A stretch of DNA of 64,000 bases from an uncultured Murdochiella sp. (GCF_902488755.1 NZ_CABTXF010000001.1:1-64000); one strand, 5' to 3'; counted from the stretch's first letter, positions 29,850-39,135 are shown. Made by a program: numbers and translations. Notes: generated by a model from the sequence alone, not told the origin.

Positions 29850-32800
29850 TTACTTCAATACCAGGAAACAAATAAGCTCAAAATCATCTAAGCCACGAAT
29901 CTCTGACAGCAAGGCGGAAGTCCCGCCTGAAGAGAACAGACTGTCAATATCGCTTTCTTCTTTTACCTCTATGATGGAATGAATTGCATCAGAAAGTAGC
30001 TGCGAAATCTCTTCCATGTTTCGTCCGTCGTCTGTTTCTTTGTTGAATTTTTCGCAAAGTGTCAGGATCGGTTCAGACTCACCACGACACAATAACCGAA
30101 CAGTATCCAGCAGTTTCTTCGGATTCAGATAGTCGCAGACAATCTCTCCGTCAGCACGAATATAAACCATATAGAAGGGGTGAATGCGATTTTGATTGTC
30201 AATGTTAATGCTGTTATTGATATTCCGCAGAACAAAGATCACCCCTTCCGGATTTTCATCGGTGGCCGGAACTACCGCATGAAGCCCTTTCGGCTTCGAA
30301 GCGAGATCTTCATGCGTCTTGATGTATTCCAGCAGGTCAAGACGGAACTCATTGAGCCCCAGATCCATGATGGAAATACCAGAAGACATTTCCTCGAGAT
30401 CGACGACTTCTTCCTGCAGACGTTTCAGCTGTTGTTTACGATATTCCAGGTCGCCCTTCTCCTCCGGATTGAGCAGATCATCATCACCGGTGGAAGTCAT
30501 GACAGAAATCTTCATTCGGGTCTCAACACGAGATTTTAGATTGATGTAATCATCCAGCGTCATATCCGGCCAAAAATTGACCAGCTGGATATATTTATTC
30601 TTGCTGCCAATACGATCAATTCGTCCAAAACGCTGAATGATGCGTACCGGATTCCAATGGATGTCATAATTTACCAGATAATCGCAGTCCTGTAAGTTTT
30701 GGCCTTCGGAAATACAGTCTGTGGCAATCAGAATGTCAATTTCCTTTGTACTGCCCGGCAGTAAGAGGTCACGGCCTTTGGAAATCGGAGAAAAGCAGGT
30801 TAGCACATTATTGAGTGTTGCCTTCAGCCCTTTTACCGTTGTGCGTCCATCGATGCTTCCGGTAATAACCGCAGTATCCAAGCCGTATTTTTCTTTCATG
30901 TATACAGATACCTGGTCATATAGGTATTCTGCTGTATCGGAAAACGCCGAAAATAGCAACACCTTCTTGTTCTGGGCATTGATCGGGTGCTTCATTTTTT
31001 CATCCAGCAGGTGGAACAGGGTCTGCAACTTTAGATCATGCTCTGGTGTAACGTCGGCAATCATAAGTGTCAGCAGCTCAAGGGTATCCGCATCGTGCTG
31101 AAGCTCATCACGCCAAGTTTTGTAGTCCATATCTGCTAGGTTGATTTTGACCTTCTTCCCTACTGTAAAATAATCGTTATTCTCCTCATCGATGTCAAAA
31201 TCGTTTTCCGTAGCCTCATAGAAATCGAGATCTGCCTTTCCGTACTTCTCGAAATTTTCAATCGCCCGGATGGTGCTCTTAATCAAGGTCAATATTCTGC
31301 TTAGCGTCAGATTGAATGAATAAACAGAACTTTCTAAACGTTTCAGGAGATTAATCCTCATCAAGCGCTGGATGCCTTGCTCACGACCTTTCTGCGTCAG
31401 GTTATCCCCTTTGTTATGCGTGAGGTCGATATACTTCGACATCAAACTTGGAAAAATATAATTTGACGGCGTATAGATCACAAGAGTCAGCTGCATCAAC
31501 TGTTCATAAATCTGATTATAATTTATAGCACTGGAAAGATCGGTCATGCTCAGACGCCTTGAAATAGGTTTTAAGCGCTCAGGAAACTGGCCGATTTCTT
31601 CGGTATTGTAATATTTTTCGATATGTTTTCTGGAGCGGGCAATGGTCACGCTATCAAGCACTTCAAAGAAATCAAAATCCAGTGTACGAAGCAAGGCCTC
31701 TGTCGTCCGATCTTCCGGATCGAGCTTACTCCACGCATTAAAGGCTTTCTGTGCCTGACGAAATATCTCTTCCAGCGGTTTCTTTGTATCGAGCTGGTCA
31801 TTGATAAGCTCAGAATTGCCCTCATATGCCAGCGCTAGTTGATTTTTCAAATCTACAAAACGATTATTAACTGGAGTGGCGGATAACATGAGTACTTTTG
31901 TCTTAACGCCTGCCCGGATAACCTTATCCATCAACTTGACATACCGATTTTCCTGCGTATTGGCATGAGTTCCGACACCGTTACGGAAATTATGCGATTC
32001 ATCGATGACAACAAGATCATAATTTCCCCAGTTCAAGCGGTCAAGATCAAGTCCATTTGATAATCCTCCTGTGCGAGACAAGTCGGTATGGAAAAGAACA
32101 TCATAATTCAATCGATCCGATGCAATCGGATTGTTCACGTAATTATCCTTATAGGTGTTCCAGTTTTCGGATAGTTTCTTCGGACAGAGGACTAGGGCTG
32201 TTTTATTCCTATTTTCATAATATTTGATCACGGCCAGCGCAGTAAACGTCTTGCCAAGACCTACGCTATCTGCAAGAATACAACCATTGTATTTTTCCAG
32301 CTTATTTATGATGGCAAGTACCGCATCGCGCTGGAAATCATACAGCATATTCCATATTTTACTTTGTTTAAAACCGGTTGCCTCATTCGGGAGGACGTCT
32401 TCCGATAGATCATCCAGAAACTCGCTGAACACATTGTAAAGCGTCATGAAATAAATCAATTCCGGCGCATTCTCTGCGTAGGCTATACGGATATTGGAAA
32501 TAATGACATCCGTCACGTCCTGCATCTTCTCTTTGTCGTTCCAGAGCGATTCAAATAGCTGCATGTACTGCGTCGAGAACGGAGATTCCATGCGGCTCAC
32601 CATGTTATAGCTATTATTACCACGCTCGCACCCGATGTCCACGGTCGTGAAGCCGTTCATCGGCATATATGCTACTTCTTCCGCGGATGCTTTGACGGTC
32701 ATGAAGCCGCCCATGTTCTCGCCGGTAACATTGGACCGAAATGTGGCTTTACGTTGAATCCAATCTGCGCATTCCTTTGCGATGGCCTTCTGCGTCATCT

Positions 32801-33080
32801 CATTGCGCAGTTTGATTTCAAATTCTGTGCCATATAAGCTGCTCTCACGGCTGAGACGAGGAATATAAAATTCACGTTTTTGCTTTTCTGCCTTCTCCTT
32901 GATAAAGGTCGGAGACGTGAAAATAAAGCGGAACTCGTCCACCCGCTCCAGTTGTGCTTTTAGCTCTCGATAGGCATACATGGAAAAGCACGCCGCTGCG
33001 ATAGAAACCTTGCTGCCGCGCTTTATCGTCTGTTTTAAATCGTCACGGACGAGATCCGTGACATTGTCAAAGAGTTTCAT
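29850..33080 (-). CDS. SNF2/DEAD-like helicase of the defence operon
   Basis: A 1076-residue protein. The first 150 residues resemble the PLD-like N-terminal domain of such helicases (SIAAACFSMYAYRELKAQL), but I see no HxK nuclease motif, so nuclease activity is doubtful. The ATPase has motif I DSVGLGKT (271-278), II DESH (360-363), III LSATPVNN, and the C-terminal TDCISEGQNLQ and QRFGRIDRIGS. It heads the operon, about 60 nt downstream of a palindromic promoter. It probably remodels or translocates on DNA for the system. The ribosome site is weak (GGGCGGACG region). Confidence 0.88.
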   Translation of the reverse strand: MKLFDNVTDLVRDDLKQTIKRGSKVSIAAACFSMYAYRELKAQLERVDEFRFIFTSPTFIKEKAEKQKREFYIPRLSRESSLYGTEFEIKLRNEMTQKAIAKECADWIQRKATFRSNVTGENMGGFMTVKASAEEVAYMPMNGFTTVDIGCERGNNSYNMVSRMESPFSTQYMQLFESLWNDKEKMQDVTDVIISNIRIAYAENAPELIYFMTLYNVFSEFLDDLSEDVLPNEATGFKQSKIWNMLYDFQRDAVLAIINKLEKYNGCILADSVGLGKTFTALAVIKYYENRNKTALVLCPKKLSENWNTYKDNYVNNPIASDRLNYDVLFHTDLSRTGGLSNGLDLDRLNWGNYDLVVIDESHNFRNGVGTHANTQENRYVKLMDKVIRAGVKTKVLMLSATPVNNRFVDLKNQLALAYEGNSELINDQLDTKKPLEEIFRQAQKAFNAWSKLDPEDRTTEALLRTLDFDFFEVLDSVTIARSRKHIEKYYNTEEIGQFPERLKPISRRLSMTDLSSAINYNQIYEQLMQLTLVIYTPSNYIFPSLMSKYIDLTHNKGDNLTQKGREQGIQRLMRINLLKRLESSVYSFNLTLSRILTLIKSTIRAIENFEKYGKADLDFYEATENDFDIDEENNDYFTVGKKVKINLADMDYKTWRDELQHDADTLELLTLMIADVTPEHDLKLQTLFHLLDEKMKHPINAQNKKVLLFSAFSDTAEYLYDQVSVYMKEKYGLDTAVITGSIDGRTTVKGLKATLNNVLTCFSPISKGRDLLLPGSTKEIDILIATDCISEGQNLQDCDYLVNYDIHWNPVRIIQRFGRIDRIGSKNKYIQLVNFWPDMTLDDYINLKSRVETRMKISVMTSTGDDDLLNPEEKGDLEYRKQQLKRLQEEVVDLEEMSSGISIMDLGLNEFRLDLLEYIKTHEDLASKPKGLHAVVPATDENPEGVIFVLRNINNSINIDNQNRIHPFYMVYIRADGEIVCDYLNPKKLLDTVRLLCRGESEPILTLCEKFNKETDDGRNMEEISQLLSDAIHSIIEVKEESDIDSLFSSGGTSALLSEIRGLDDFELICFLVLK

Positions 33081-33138
33081 AAACGTCCGCCCATTTCCAG
33101 TTCTTTCCCACTTTTCCCATCATTTCTATTCACATTTT

Positions 33139-33179
33139 ACAATAGCGTCTCGCTCTATTATAGAGCAAGACGCTATTGT
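33139..33179 (-). promoter_or_regulatory. 41-nt palindrome over the -10 box of the defence operon
   Basis: Two 20-nt arms around a single central base match at 19 of 20 positions. The centre, read on the minus strand, holds a perfect TATAAT (33157-33162), about 75 nt before the helicase start. No good -35 is visible. A dimeric repressor binding here would block transcription of the restriction genes; alternatively the arms could form a hairpin if transcription started further upstream. Confidence 0.55.
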
Positions 33180-33180
33180 T

Positions 33181-33397
33181 CGTCCGCACTATTCACTTAT
33201 CTGCACTAAATTTTCTTTCCCGTTATTTTAGCCAAGCACTATGGTTCTGACACAAGCGTGCTCACTTCCTTGGTCTTATGAACATCATCCCAACAACCGC
33301 TCCAAGGAAAGGAATGCGATGTATCCCGCTTCCATTAGGACACGGTCTGTCTTACCACGTACAGCTTGATCACAAATTCCTCTTGTAACAGCCCTTT
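33181..33397. other. Intergenic stretch with possible gene debris
   Basis: No intact gene. On the minus strand a short frame reads GIHRIPFLGAVVGMMFIRPRK then stop (around 33270-33330), which looks like the end of a small membrane protein. There is no start or ribosome site. No clear terminator for the SIMPL remnant is seen. Confidence 0.3.
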
Positions 33398-33635
33398 CTA
33401 TTCATTACTCCATTCCATCGTCACCGTGTCGTTCACGTCCATATCGTCCGCTTCAATATCGATATCGTAAGAGTCTCCGAATATGAAAAGTGAAGGATTT
33501 CGGTCATCACCTTAACAGGATGTGCAATGATTCGTAACTCTTGCCATGAATAATCGATGCATTCAATTGTTCCCAGTTTCACTCCTGCAGACTCGACCAA
33601 AATTTCTGCTTTCGTTAAGAGAGTTTTTCCTTGCT
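33398..33635 (-). pseudogene. SIMPL (DUF541) domain protein remnant, frame-shifted
   Basis: The minus strand encodes KTLLTKAEILVESAGVKLG then ECIDYSWQELRI in one frame. After about position 33500 the next frame gives GDSYDIDIEADDMDVNDTV and ends at 33398. Together these match the C-terminal third of SIMPL-domain proteins, which end in this Asp-rich block followed by a strand. The N-terminal two thirds are missing, the Fic gene abuts the break, and at least one frameshift separates the two parts. It is therefore a dead remnant. Confidence 0.65.
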
Positions 33636-34529
33636 TTACAACTTTATTATTTTTAAATACGTATCGAGCCTTGTGTTAAGGTACCCTGCGAACAGGTCTT
33701 CCATGGCACAAAGATTGTGCTTCACATGATATTCGTCAAAAGCGTTGTAATAGGCAAGTCTATCCGTGAATTTGATGTCGATCGGCGGGTACCCTGCCTT
33801 CATCAGCTCCAAATTCACAAGAAGCCTGCCTATACGTCCGTTACCATCGATAAAAGGATGGATGCTCTCAAACTGGATATGGAAGCGGGCAAGTTTGGTC
33901 ACAATATGCTCTTGGTTTGCGGCATAATCGGAAAGAAGCTGTTCCATCATCGGTTCGATCAGATAGGGCTGCACAGGTTCATGATGTGCTCCCAAAATGC
34001 GAACAGGAATTCGTCTGTACACGCCACGGTCCTCTTTCTTATCCCAAAGCACGAGAGAATGGATCTGCTTGATGACACTTTCGGTGAGGGGTGATTTCGC
34101 TGTTACCAGCTCACAAACAAGGTCGAACGCTTCTTTATGACCTACCGCTTCCATGTGATCCTTCAAAGGCTTTTTATCGATCGTCAACCCACGAAAAACC
34201 AGATCGGTTTCACGAAGCGTCAACGTGTTGCCTTCAATGGCATTGGAATTGTACGTGTACTCGATCGCGAACTCCTCGGTTAATCTCTCCAGTTCTCCTG
34301 CAGTCAGAGGCCGTTTTCCATCCAACTCCTGTTTCTTACGGTCAATCTGGGATAGGAGGCTCTCCTTTGACTTAAACCTGCCATCCGTGGGCTTTTCGGC
34401 ATCAACGGGTATCTTCCAACCGCGTCCTTTCTGATACGCACCCGGAATTTTCCCTTCCGCACACAATACTCTAAGTCGTCTGTCGGAAATCCCCCATTTT
34501 TCTGCGGCTTCTTTTACGGTCATAAACAT
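33636..34529 (-). CDS. HTH-Fic family protein (class II Fic)
   Basis: A 297-residue protein. An N-terminal excisionase-like helix-turn-helix (TVKEAAEKWGISDRRLRVLC) is followed by a Fic domain. The AMP-transferase motif HPFIDGNGRIGR lies at 224-235, and the autoinhibitory motif (S/T)xxxE(G/N) is present upstream as SNAIEG at 95-100, which defines class II. Fic enzymes move AMP or another nucleotide part onto target proteins. The fused DNA-binding domain suggests self-regulation. The ATG at 34529 follows GGAGGTGA. The target is unknown and no antitoxin gene is adjacent. Confidence 0.9.
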   Translation of the reverse strand: MFMTVKEAAEKWGISDRRLRVLCAEGKIPGAYQKGRGWKIPVDAEKPTDGRFKSKESLLSQIDRKKQELDGKRPLTAGELERLTEEFAIEYTYNSNAIEGNTLTLRETDLVFRGLTIDKKPLKDHMEAVGHKEAFDLVCELVTAKSPLTESVIKQIHSLVLWDKKEDRGVYRRIPVRILGAHHEPVQPYLIEPMMEQLLSDYAANQEHIVTKLARFHIQFESIHPFIDGNGRIGRLLVNLELMKAGYPPIDIKFTDRLAYYNAFDEYHVKHNLCAMEDLFAGYLNTRLDTYLKIIKL

Positions 34530-34556
34530 AAGTTCTCACCTCCCCTCTCTGTTTTT

Positions 34557-34617
34557 ACTATATCACTTTATCGGAACATTGCGATCTATCGGAATGATGC
34601 AATGCTGTTTATCGGAA
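34557..34617 (-). promoter_or_regulatory. Fic promoter with three TTCCGATA direct repeats
   Basis: On the minus strand the 8-mer TTCCGATA occurs at 34610-34617, 34587-34594 and 34569-34576, followed by a TG-extended -10 box TGATATAGT (34557-34565), 28-36 nt before the Fic start codon. The repeats lie where an operator or activator site would be. Confidence 0.55.
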
Positions 34618-34805
34618 TGAAATTTTTGATTGCTCTGACCTATGAAAATCAGATTCCCTACCTTATTTATAAATCCTGGAAAAATGACTGAAGAAAATGA
34701 GCCGTCTAGACCCGTGCAAGACCGATATCGATGCGAATTTAGCATAAGCACTTGTAGTTCTTTCTTGAATTTCTCATTCGCGAAAAACACTGAGCAGTAC
34801 AATGA

Positions 34806-35387
34806 CTATTTAGAATGTATCTCGATATGGCCATTACTTCCTTCTGTGTCCGGGAAAAAATGTATTTCAAGTTGATTAAAAGCCTCTTCTGTTACCATAT
34901 ATTCATTACTAACAAGATGATCAAAATAATTATTTATTTCTTCTATACTGACATCCGGAATAATAGCTTGTATCGCATCATGAAATACTTCTTTCATTCC
35001 TTCCATTCCGAGATTTCTATTTTTATCCGTCTTGTCAATAGTAACTACGATCTTGTTCGTATCCGCCGCATCCAACATCTCAACCCAATAGCCATAGGTT
35101 TCTCCATAATATTTTGTTCTAATACTGCCCTTCTCAATGTGTTCAATAGGGCTATCAGAAAAGGAATTGTAATTTCTTATAAACGTATCTACAACTTCAT
35201 CTTCAGCATATTTGAGCGGCTCGTTTTGGTTTTCCGGCTCTGATGTACTTTTAATCTCCATGGTCTCTGTTGTACTTGTACTATTTTGAACAACTTTTTC
35301 TTCCCTAACTTTTGAATCTCCACAAGAAGCCATAAGAAGCGCAAAAACTAAAATCAAGATAACACGGACTGACTTGTTTTTTCTCAT
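34806..35387 (-). CDS. Hypothetical lipoprotein
   Basis: A 193-residue predicted lipoprotein. The N-terminus has basic residues, a hydrophobic stretch (residues 8-20) and a lipobox ending LLMASC, so processing would expose Cys22 for lipid attachment. A Ser/Thr/Glu-rich linker (25-60) precedes a mixed domain of about 130 residues without recognised motifs. No partner gene is clear: the Fic gene lies 276 nt downstream, with little in between beyond the Fic promoter repeats. The 166 nt upstream hold no gene. The function is unknown. Confidence 0.65.
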   Translation of the reverse strand: MRKNKSVRVILILVFALLMASCGDSKVREEKVVQNSTSTTETMEIKSTSEPENQNEPLKYAEDEVVDTFIRNYNSFSDSPIEHIEKGSIRTKYYGETYGYWVEMLDAADTNKIVVTIDKTDKNRNLGMEGMKEVFHDAIQAIIPDVSIEEINNYFDHLVSNEYMVTEEAFNQLEIHFFPDTEGSNGHIEIHSK

Positions 35388-35553
35388 TTTTCATACTCTT
35401 TTCTTTTGTTATTTGTTGGGTTGAAAAACAACCATTTTCTTGTTGTCATGCCATTGTCTTTTTCATTCTAATTTATCTGAGTTGTGCTGCCTCTTAGATG
35501 GTATGGGTTCTCTTAGTTTCTGGCTCAGAAGGTATTTGAACATACCCCTTTAA

Positions 35554-37065
35554 TTAATGTTGGGACATTAGCACCACCGTCTCAATCTCCGGCGTGTTGG
35601 GAAACATATCCGACACACAGAGGCGATCAAGCATCCAACCTTGTTGACGAAAATCGCGAAGGTCGCGAGCCAGGGTTTCGGGATAGCAGGAAATATAAAC
35701 GAGTTCGCGAAGGTCGGTGGATAGAAGCGAGCGACGCACACTTTCATCCAAGCCCTTGCGCGGTGGATCGACGAGAACGCAAAGGTGTTCGTTCTTCAAG
35801 TCTGCGGTCAATTGGGGAAGAATCTCCTCGGCTTTGGCGGCTATAAAAGAAACATTGGTTAAGCCGTTTCGTTCAGCGTTCTGACGGGCATCTGCGACAG
35901 CGGCTTCGACCATCTCCACCCCGATGACGCGCTTCGCCTGCTGTGCAAGGAGCAAAGAAGTCGTGCCCGTACCACAGTAGAGATCAAGGATCGTGGAGTC
36001 AGCTAAAGAGGAAAAGAAAGAAAGAGCTTTTGCATATAAAACAGGGGTCAAAAAGCGATTCACCTGAAAGAACGAAGGGGGAGATATCATAAACGAGTGC
36101 CCGTCAAGCGTTGTCTGCAGCGTTCGACGCTTCGTAGCATACGAGATGGGTTCACGAAGGCGCACATCACCGGGACGACGGTTTTGTCCCTGACAAAGCA
36201 CCGTGAACGACAGGGGTTGCAGAAGGGTAAAAATGGCGTTTCGCTGCGAAGAAGAAAGCGGATCGGTGACGAGTGCCGCCATGGTCTCCCCCTTCTCATT
36301 TACGCGCAAAATGACCATGCGCACGGCAGAGAGGGTCTTTGCCCAATGCGGTGTCTGTAAAGCAAGTCCATTCCATTGCTGAAGTTTTTGTTCCAAGATC
36401 GGCGCGGCGATCACATAGGAGGAAAGTGGACGCACTTTCCCATTCCGCGCAGTATCGCCCAGACGACCGTCCGGCGTTAGGCGAAGATTAATCTTATTGC
36501 GGTAATGCATTTCTTCCGCAGCAATCCAGTCTATATTTGGCAAGTTCGAAGCCGAAAAAGGCTCCGTTTCGGAGTCCGTTAACGGCGATGCGTCCTCTGC
36601 TTTCGGCAGAGTCGAATCGGAAAAGCCACCGACACGAACCAGGGCTTCATGCACACGGCGCATTTTCCACGCCTTCTGTTCTGCCGGTTCCCAGGAAAGC
36701 AGCGGAAAACCGTCGTGCGGAGAAAGCGCATCGTCATCGGACTTGTCTCCCAAATACGATAAATCGCCATTTTGCGTATAGGGATGGGACGTAACCATTC
36801 GCCGCTTTGGAGAAGGCGTAAGCAGAGCAACCGCCTGCCCTTCTACAATATTCTTTTTCTTTTTTTGCACACGAAAACGAACGACGTCTCCCGGCAGAGC
36901 ACCATAGACAAAAACGGTACGCCCACTCTCCTCTTCGGGCAGAGGAACTGCACCTTGCGATAAAAAGAGCACATCCTGCGCTGTCAGGTGCCCGATGCCG
37001 CGACCATCCACGGTAAGGTCGGTGATGGTCACCGAAAACTCTTGCGCCATGGGATTATTGTTCAT
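35554..37065 (-). CDS. 23S rRNA (uracil-C5)-methyltransferase, RlmD/RlmCD family
   Basis: A 503-residue class I SAM-dependent RNA methyltransferase. An N-terminal TRAM-like segment (VTITDLTVDGRGIGHL) is followed by an insertion-rich linker. The SAM motif is LDLYCGTGTTSLLLAQ, then VDPPRKGLD and the catalytic cysteine in VYISCYPETLARDL, where the family usually has SCNP. Members methylate U747 and/or U1939 of 23S rRNA. The four-cysteine iron-sulfur motif of RumA is not evident. The start overlaps the aminopeptidase stop by 11 nt; a second ATG at 37050 is possible. Confidence 0.9.
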   Translation of the reverse strand: MNNNPMAQEFSVTITDLTVDGRGIGHLTAQDVLFLSQGAVPLPEEESGRTVFVYGALPGDVVRFRVQKKKKNIVEGQAVALLTPSPKRRMVTSHPYTQNGDLSYLGDKSDDDALSPHDGFPLLSWEPAEQKAWKMRRVHEALVRVGGFSDSTLPKAEDASPLTDSETEPFSASNLPNIDWIAAEEMHYRNKINLRLTPDGRLGDTARNGKVRPLSSYVIAAPILEQKLQQWNGLALQTPHWAKTLSAVRMVILRVNEKGETMAALVTDPLSSSQRNAIFTLLQPLSFTVLCQGQNRRPGDVRLREPISYATKRRTLQTTLDGHSFMISPPSFFQVNRFLTPVLYAKALSFFSSLADSTILDLYCGTGTTSLLLAQQAKRVIGVEMVEAAVADARQNAERNGLTNVSFIAAKAEEILPQLTADLKNEHLCVLVDPPRKGLDESVRRSLLSTDLRELVYISCYPETLARDLRDFRQQGWMLDRLCVSDMFPNTPEIETVVLMSQH

Positions 37066-38359
37066 CGCTCAAAAAGGCAGTTAACGTGCGTATCATCGCG
37101 TCATGGTCTGCCACGCCGCCCAATTCGCGAACGGAATGCATCCCCAAAATCGGGTTGCCTACATCAGCATTCAGAATGCTCGTCCATTGTTCATCCATAG
37201 CGCCAATTGTCGCGCCGCCGCGTTTATCGGAATGATTATGGAATGTCTGGAAGGATACGCCGGCTTTTTCGGCATAGAGACGAACGCGTGCGCCGCCTTC
37301 CCCATCGGTAATATAGCTCTTGGAAGCCGCGTACTTTAGCACCGGACCATGATTCATCAGCGGACGATTGGTCGGATCGGCGCATCCTGTGTGATTGGGA
37401 TGTACAGCATGTGCCATATCGCAAGAAATCGTGAAACTTTTCGCTAAAGCGATGGCGAAATCTTCCTCGTCGCCACCCAGACTGCGGACAATGCGCGAAA
37501 GAACATCCCGAAGCGTCGCCGAATCCGCCCCTTTACGGCTCATCGAACCAATTTCTTCATGATCATGCAGGGCAATCACTTGATGAACGTTTGCCGTCTT
37601 TGCCTGCGTCAGCGCCGTCGTCGCAGCATGGCACATTGCAAGGTTGTCCAGCCGTCCCACAGAAAGGAATTCTTCGTTTTCTCCGACGAGCATTCCCTTT
37701 TGTACATCGTAGAGGAACAGATCCGCATCTAGTATCGTTTCACGGGAAATGCCGACTTCATCTGCCACTACAGCTAAAAAATCACCTCTTTTGTTCGATT
37801 CATCGGCTACACACCAAATCGGTGCCATCATGTTCTGTGGTTTAATTTCACCGTTTTTATTCACTTCCCGATCCATGTGTATGGCAAGACTCGGGATAAT
37901 CACCAAAGGACGAGTAAGATGGATTTTCTTCACGGCATAGCCGCGCGGTGAATCTTCTTTCACCAGCAAACGCCCTGCCACAGAGAGCGGACGATCCAGC
38001 CAGGTACGTAAAATCAAACCGCCATAAGGTTCGACATTGAGTTGACCGTATCCGCTGCGCGGCATATTCACGTTCTGTTTAAGTTGAAAACCAGGCGAGT
38101 CATTATGCGCACCGATGATATGAAAACCGGCATTCGCCTGTTTTGCCGTGCGAAAAGCAAAGATGGTGGCATCCGAAATTTCCACGTAGTACGTCTTTTC
38201 GGGCTCCAGTTTCCAACGGGAAGTCAGCGCAAGCGGAGTAAAACCCGCCTTGTTCAGAAGTGCTTTTTCCTGTTCTGTCGCTTGATACGCTGTCGGAGAG
38301 CCGTCAATAAAATGCAGCAGCTCTTTTGCGCGTTGCCGCGCCTGTTTCGAAATTTTCAT
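37055..38359 (-). CDS. apeB: M18 family aminopeptidase
   Basis: A 434-residue cytoplasmic di-zinc aminopeptidase. Metal-binding and catalytic regions are HIIGAHNDSPG near residue 82, ALHDHEEIGS around 265 and the C-terminal FHNHSDKRGGATIG. Family length is 420-450 residues. It trims N-terminal residues from peptides. GAGGAAAAG precedes the ATG. Head-to-tail with the RNA methyltransferase; the two are probably co-transcribed. Confidence 0.95.
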   Translation of the reverse strand: MKISKQARQRAKELLHFIDGSPTAYQATEQEKALLNKAGFTPLALTSRWKLEPEKTYYVEISDATIFAFRTAKQANAGFHIIGAHNDSPGFQLKQNVNMPRSGYGQLNVEPYGGLILRTWLDRPLSVAGRLLVKEDSPRGYAVKKIHLTRPLVIIPSLAIHMDREVNKNGEIKPQNMMAPIWCVADESNKRGDFLAVVADEVGISRETILDADLFLYDVQKGMLVGENEEFLSVGRLDNLAMCHAATTALTQAKTANVHQVIALHDHEEIGSMSRKGADSATLRDVLSRIVRSLGGDEEDFAIALAKSFTISCDMAHAVHPNHTGCADPTNRPLMNHGPVLKYAASKSYITDGEGGARVRLYAEKAGVSFQTFHNHSDKRGGATIGAMDEQWTSILNADVGNPILGMHSVRELGGVADHDAMIRTLTAFLSDEQ

Positions 38360-38407
38360 GGTCTTTTCCTCATTCCTTTCTATGCCTCTTCGTAAAATCC
38401 GTTTGCA

Positions 38408-38968
38408 CTAAACGCCTTGAATCCAGTGCGTGATAAATACGCGAAAACCAATGAGCAACAATATCGCTCCGCCGATAAAGCCAGCCGGTTTTTGATAACG
38501 CTGTCCGAAATAATGACCGATGTAGACGCCGACAAACGAAAATACCCCCGTACACACGGTAATCAACGGAATCGCTTTCCACAAATCCACTTCCATCATA
38601 GCAAAGGTGACACCTACCGCAAAGGCATCGATGCTCGTGGCTACGGCAAGGGGCAACATCGTCCGCCAGGAAAAATCCCCCGTCGGACACGATTCCGGAT
38701 TCAATGCCTCTCGAATCATCTGTACGCCGATAAAGCCGAGAATGAGCAAAATTACCCAATGGTCAATCGCCTGCATGGACTGGGCAATCCACGTACCCAA
38801 CAGAAAGCCGAAAAGGGGCATTAAGCCTTGAAAACCTCCAAAATAGGCAGCGACAAGGAGTCCATGACGAACCTTCAGTTCTTTTACTGCCAGTCCCTTA
38901 CAAATCGCAACCGAGAAGGCATCCAAAGAAACGCCCACCGCCAGCAACAACAGTTCAAAAAAAGACAT
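38408..38968 (-). CDS. mntP: Manganese efflux pump MntP
   Basis: A 186-residue membrane protein with six predicted helices. Two conserved Asp-containing motifs, VGVSLDAFSVAICKG near residue 16 and ATSIDAFAVGVTF near 113, form the internal repeat typical of the family. It exports Mn2+. GGAAAGGAAGAG precedes the ATG. I looked for a yybP-ykoY manganese riboswitch in the 250 nt upstream and saw none, so control may be by a protein regulator. Confidence 0.95.
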   Translation of the reverse strand: MSFFELLLLAVGVSLDAFSVAICKGLAVKELKVRHGLLVAAYFGGFQGLMPLFGFLLGTWIAQSMQAIDHWVILLILGFIGVQMIREALNPESCPTGDFSWRTMLPLAVATSIDAFAVGVTFAMMEVDLWKAIPLITVCTGVFSFVGVYIGHYFGQRYQKPAGFIGGAILLLIGFRVFITHWIQGV

Positions 38969-39135
38969 TCTCTTCCTTTCCGACCGAGAAAACGCACTGT
39001 GTTATCTCTATCTTATTTCTTCTGCAACGGTTATCGTCATTTTACCCCAAAAAGTATTTTTTCTGTAAAATGTGCCTCATTTTTCTTTATTTTTACAAAA
39101 ATCCCGTTTTTTTTGACTAATAATCTCCTTTTTTC

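Noticed and set aside
29850..33080. DISARM system assignment for the helicase operon
   Set aside because: There is no DUF1998 gene (DrmB) and the methyltransferase and nuclease are clearly of type III Mod/Res kind.
20152..35400. tRNA-Thr as the integration site of the accessory island
   Set aside because: I looked for a second copy of the tRNA 3' end near 35.4 kb and found none; the intact cyclophilin gene also lies between the tRNA and the island, and no integrase is present.
38969..39135. yybP-ykoY manganese riboswitch upstream of mntP
   Set aside because: The leader is AT-rich, lacks the conserved paired core and shows no alternative terminator hairpin.
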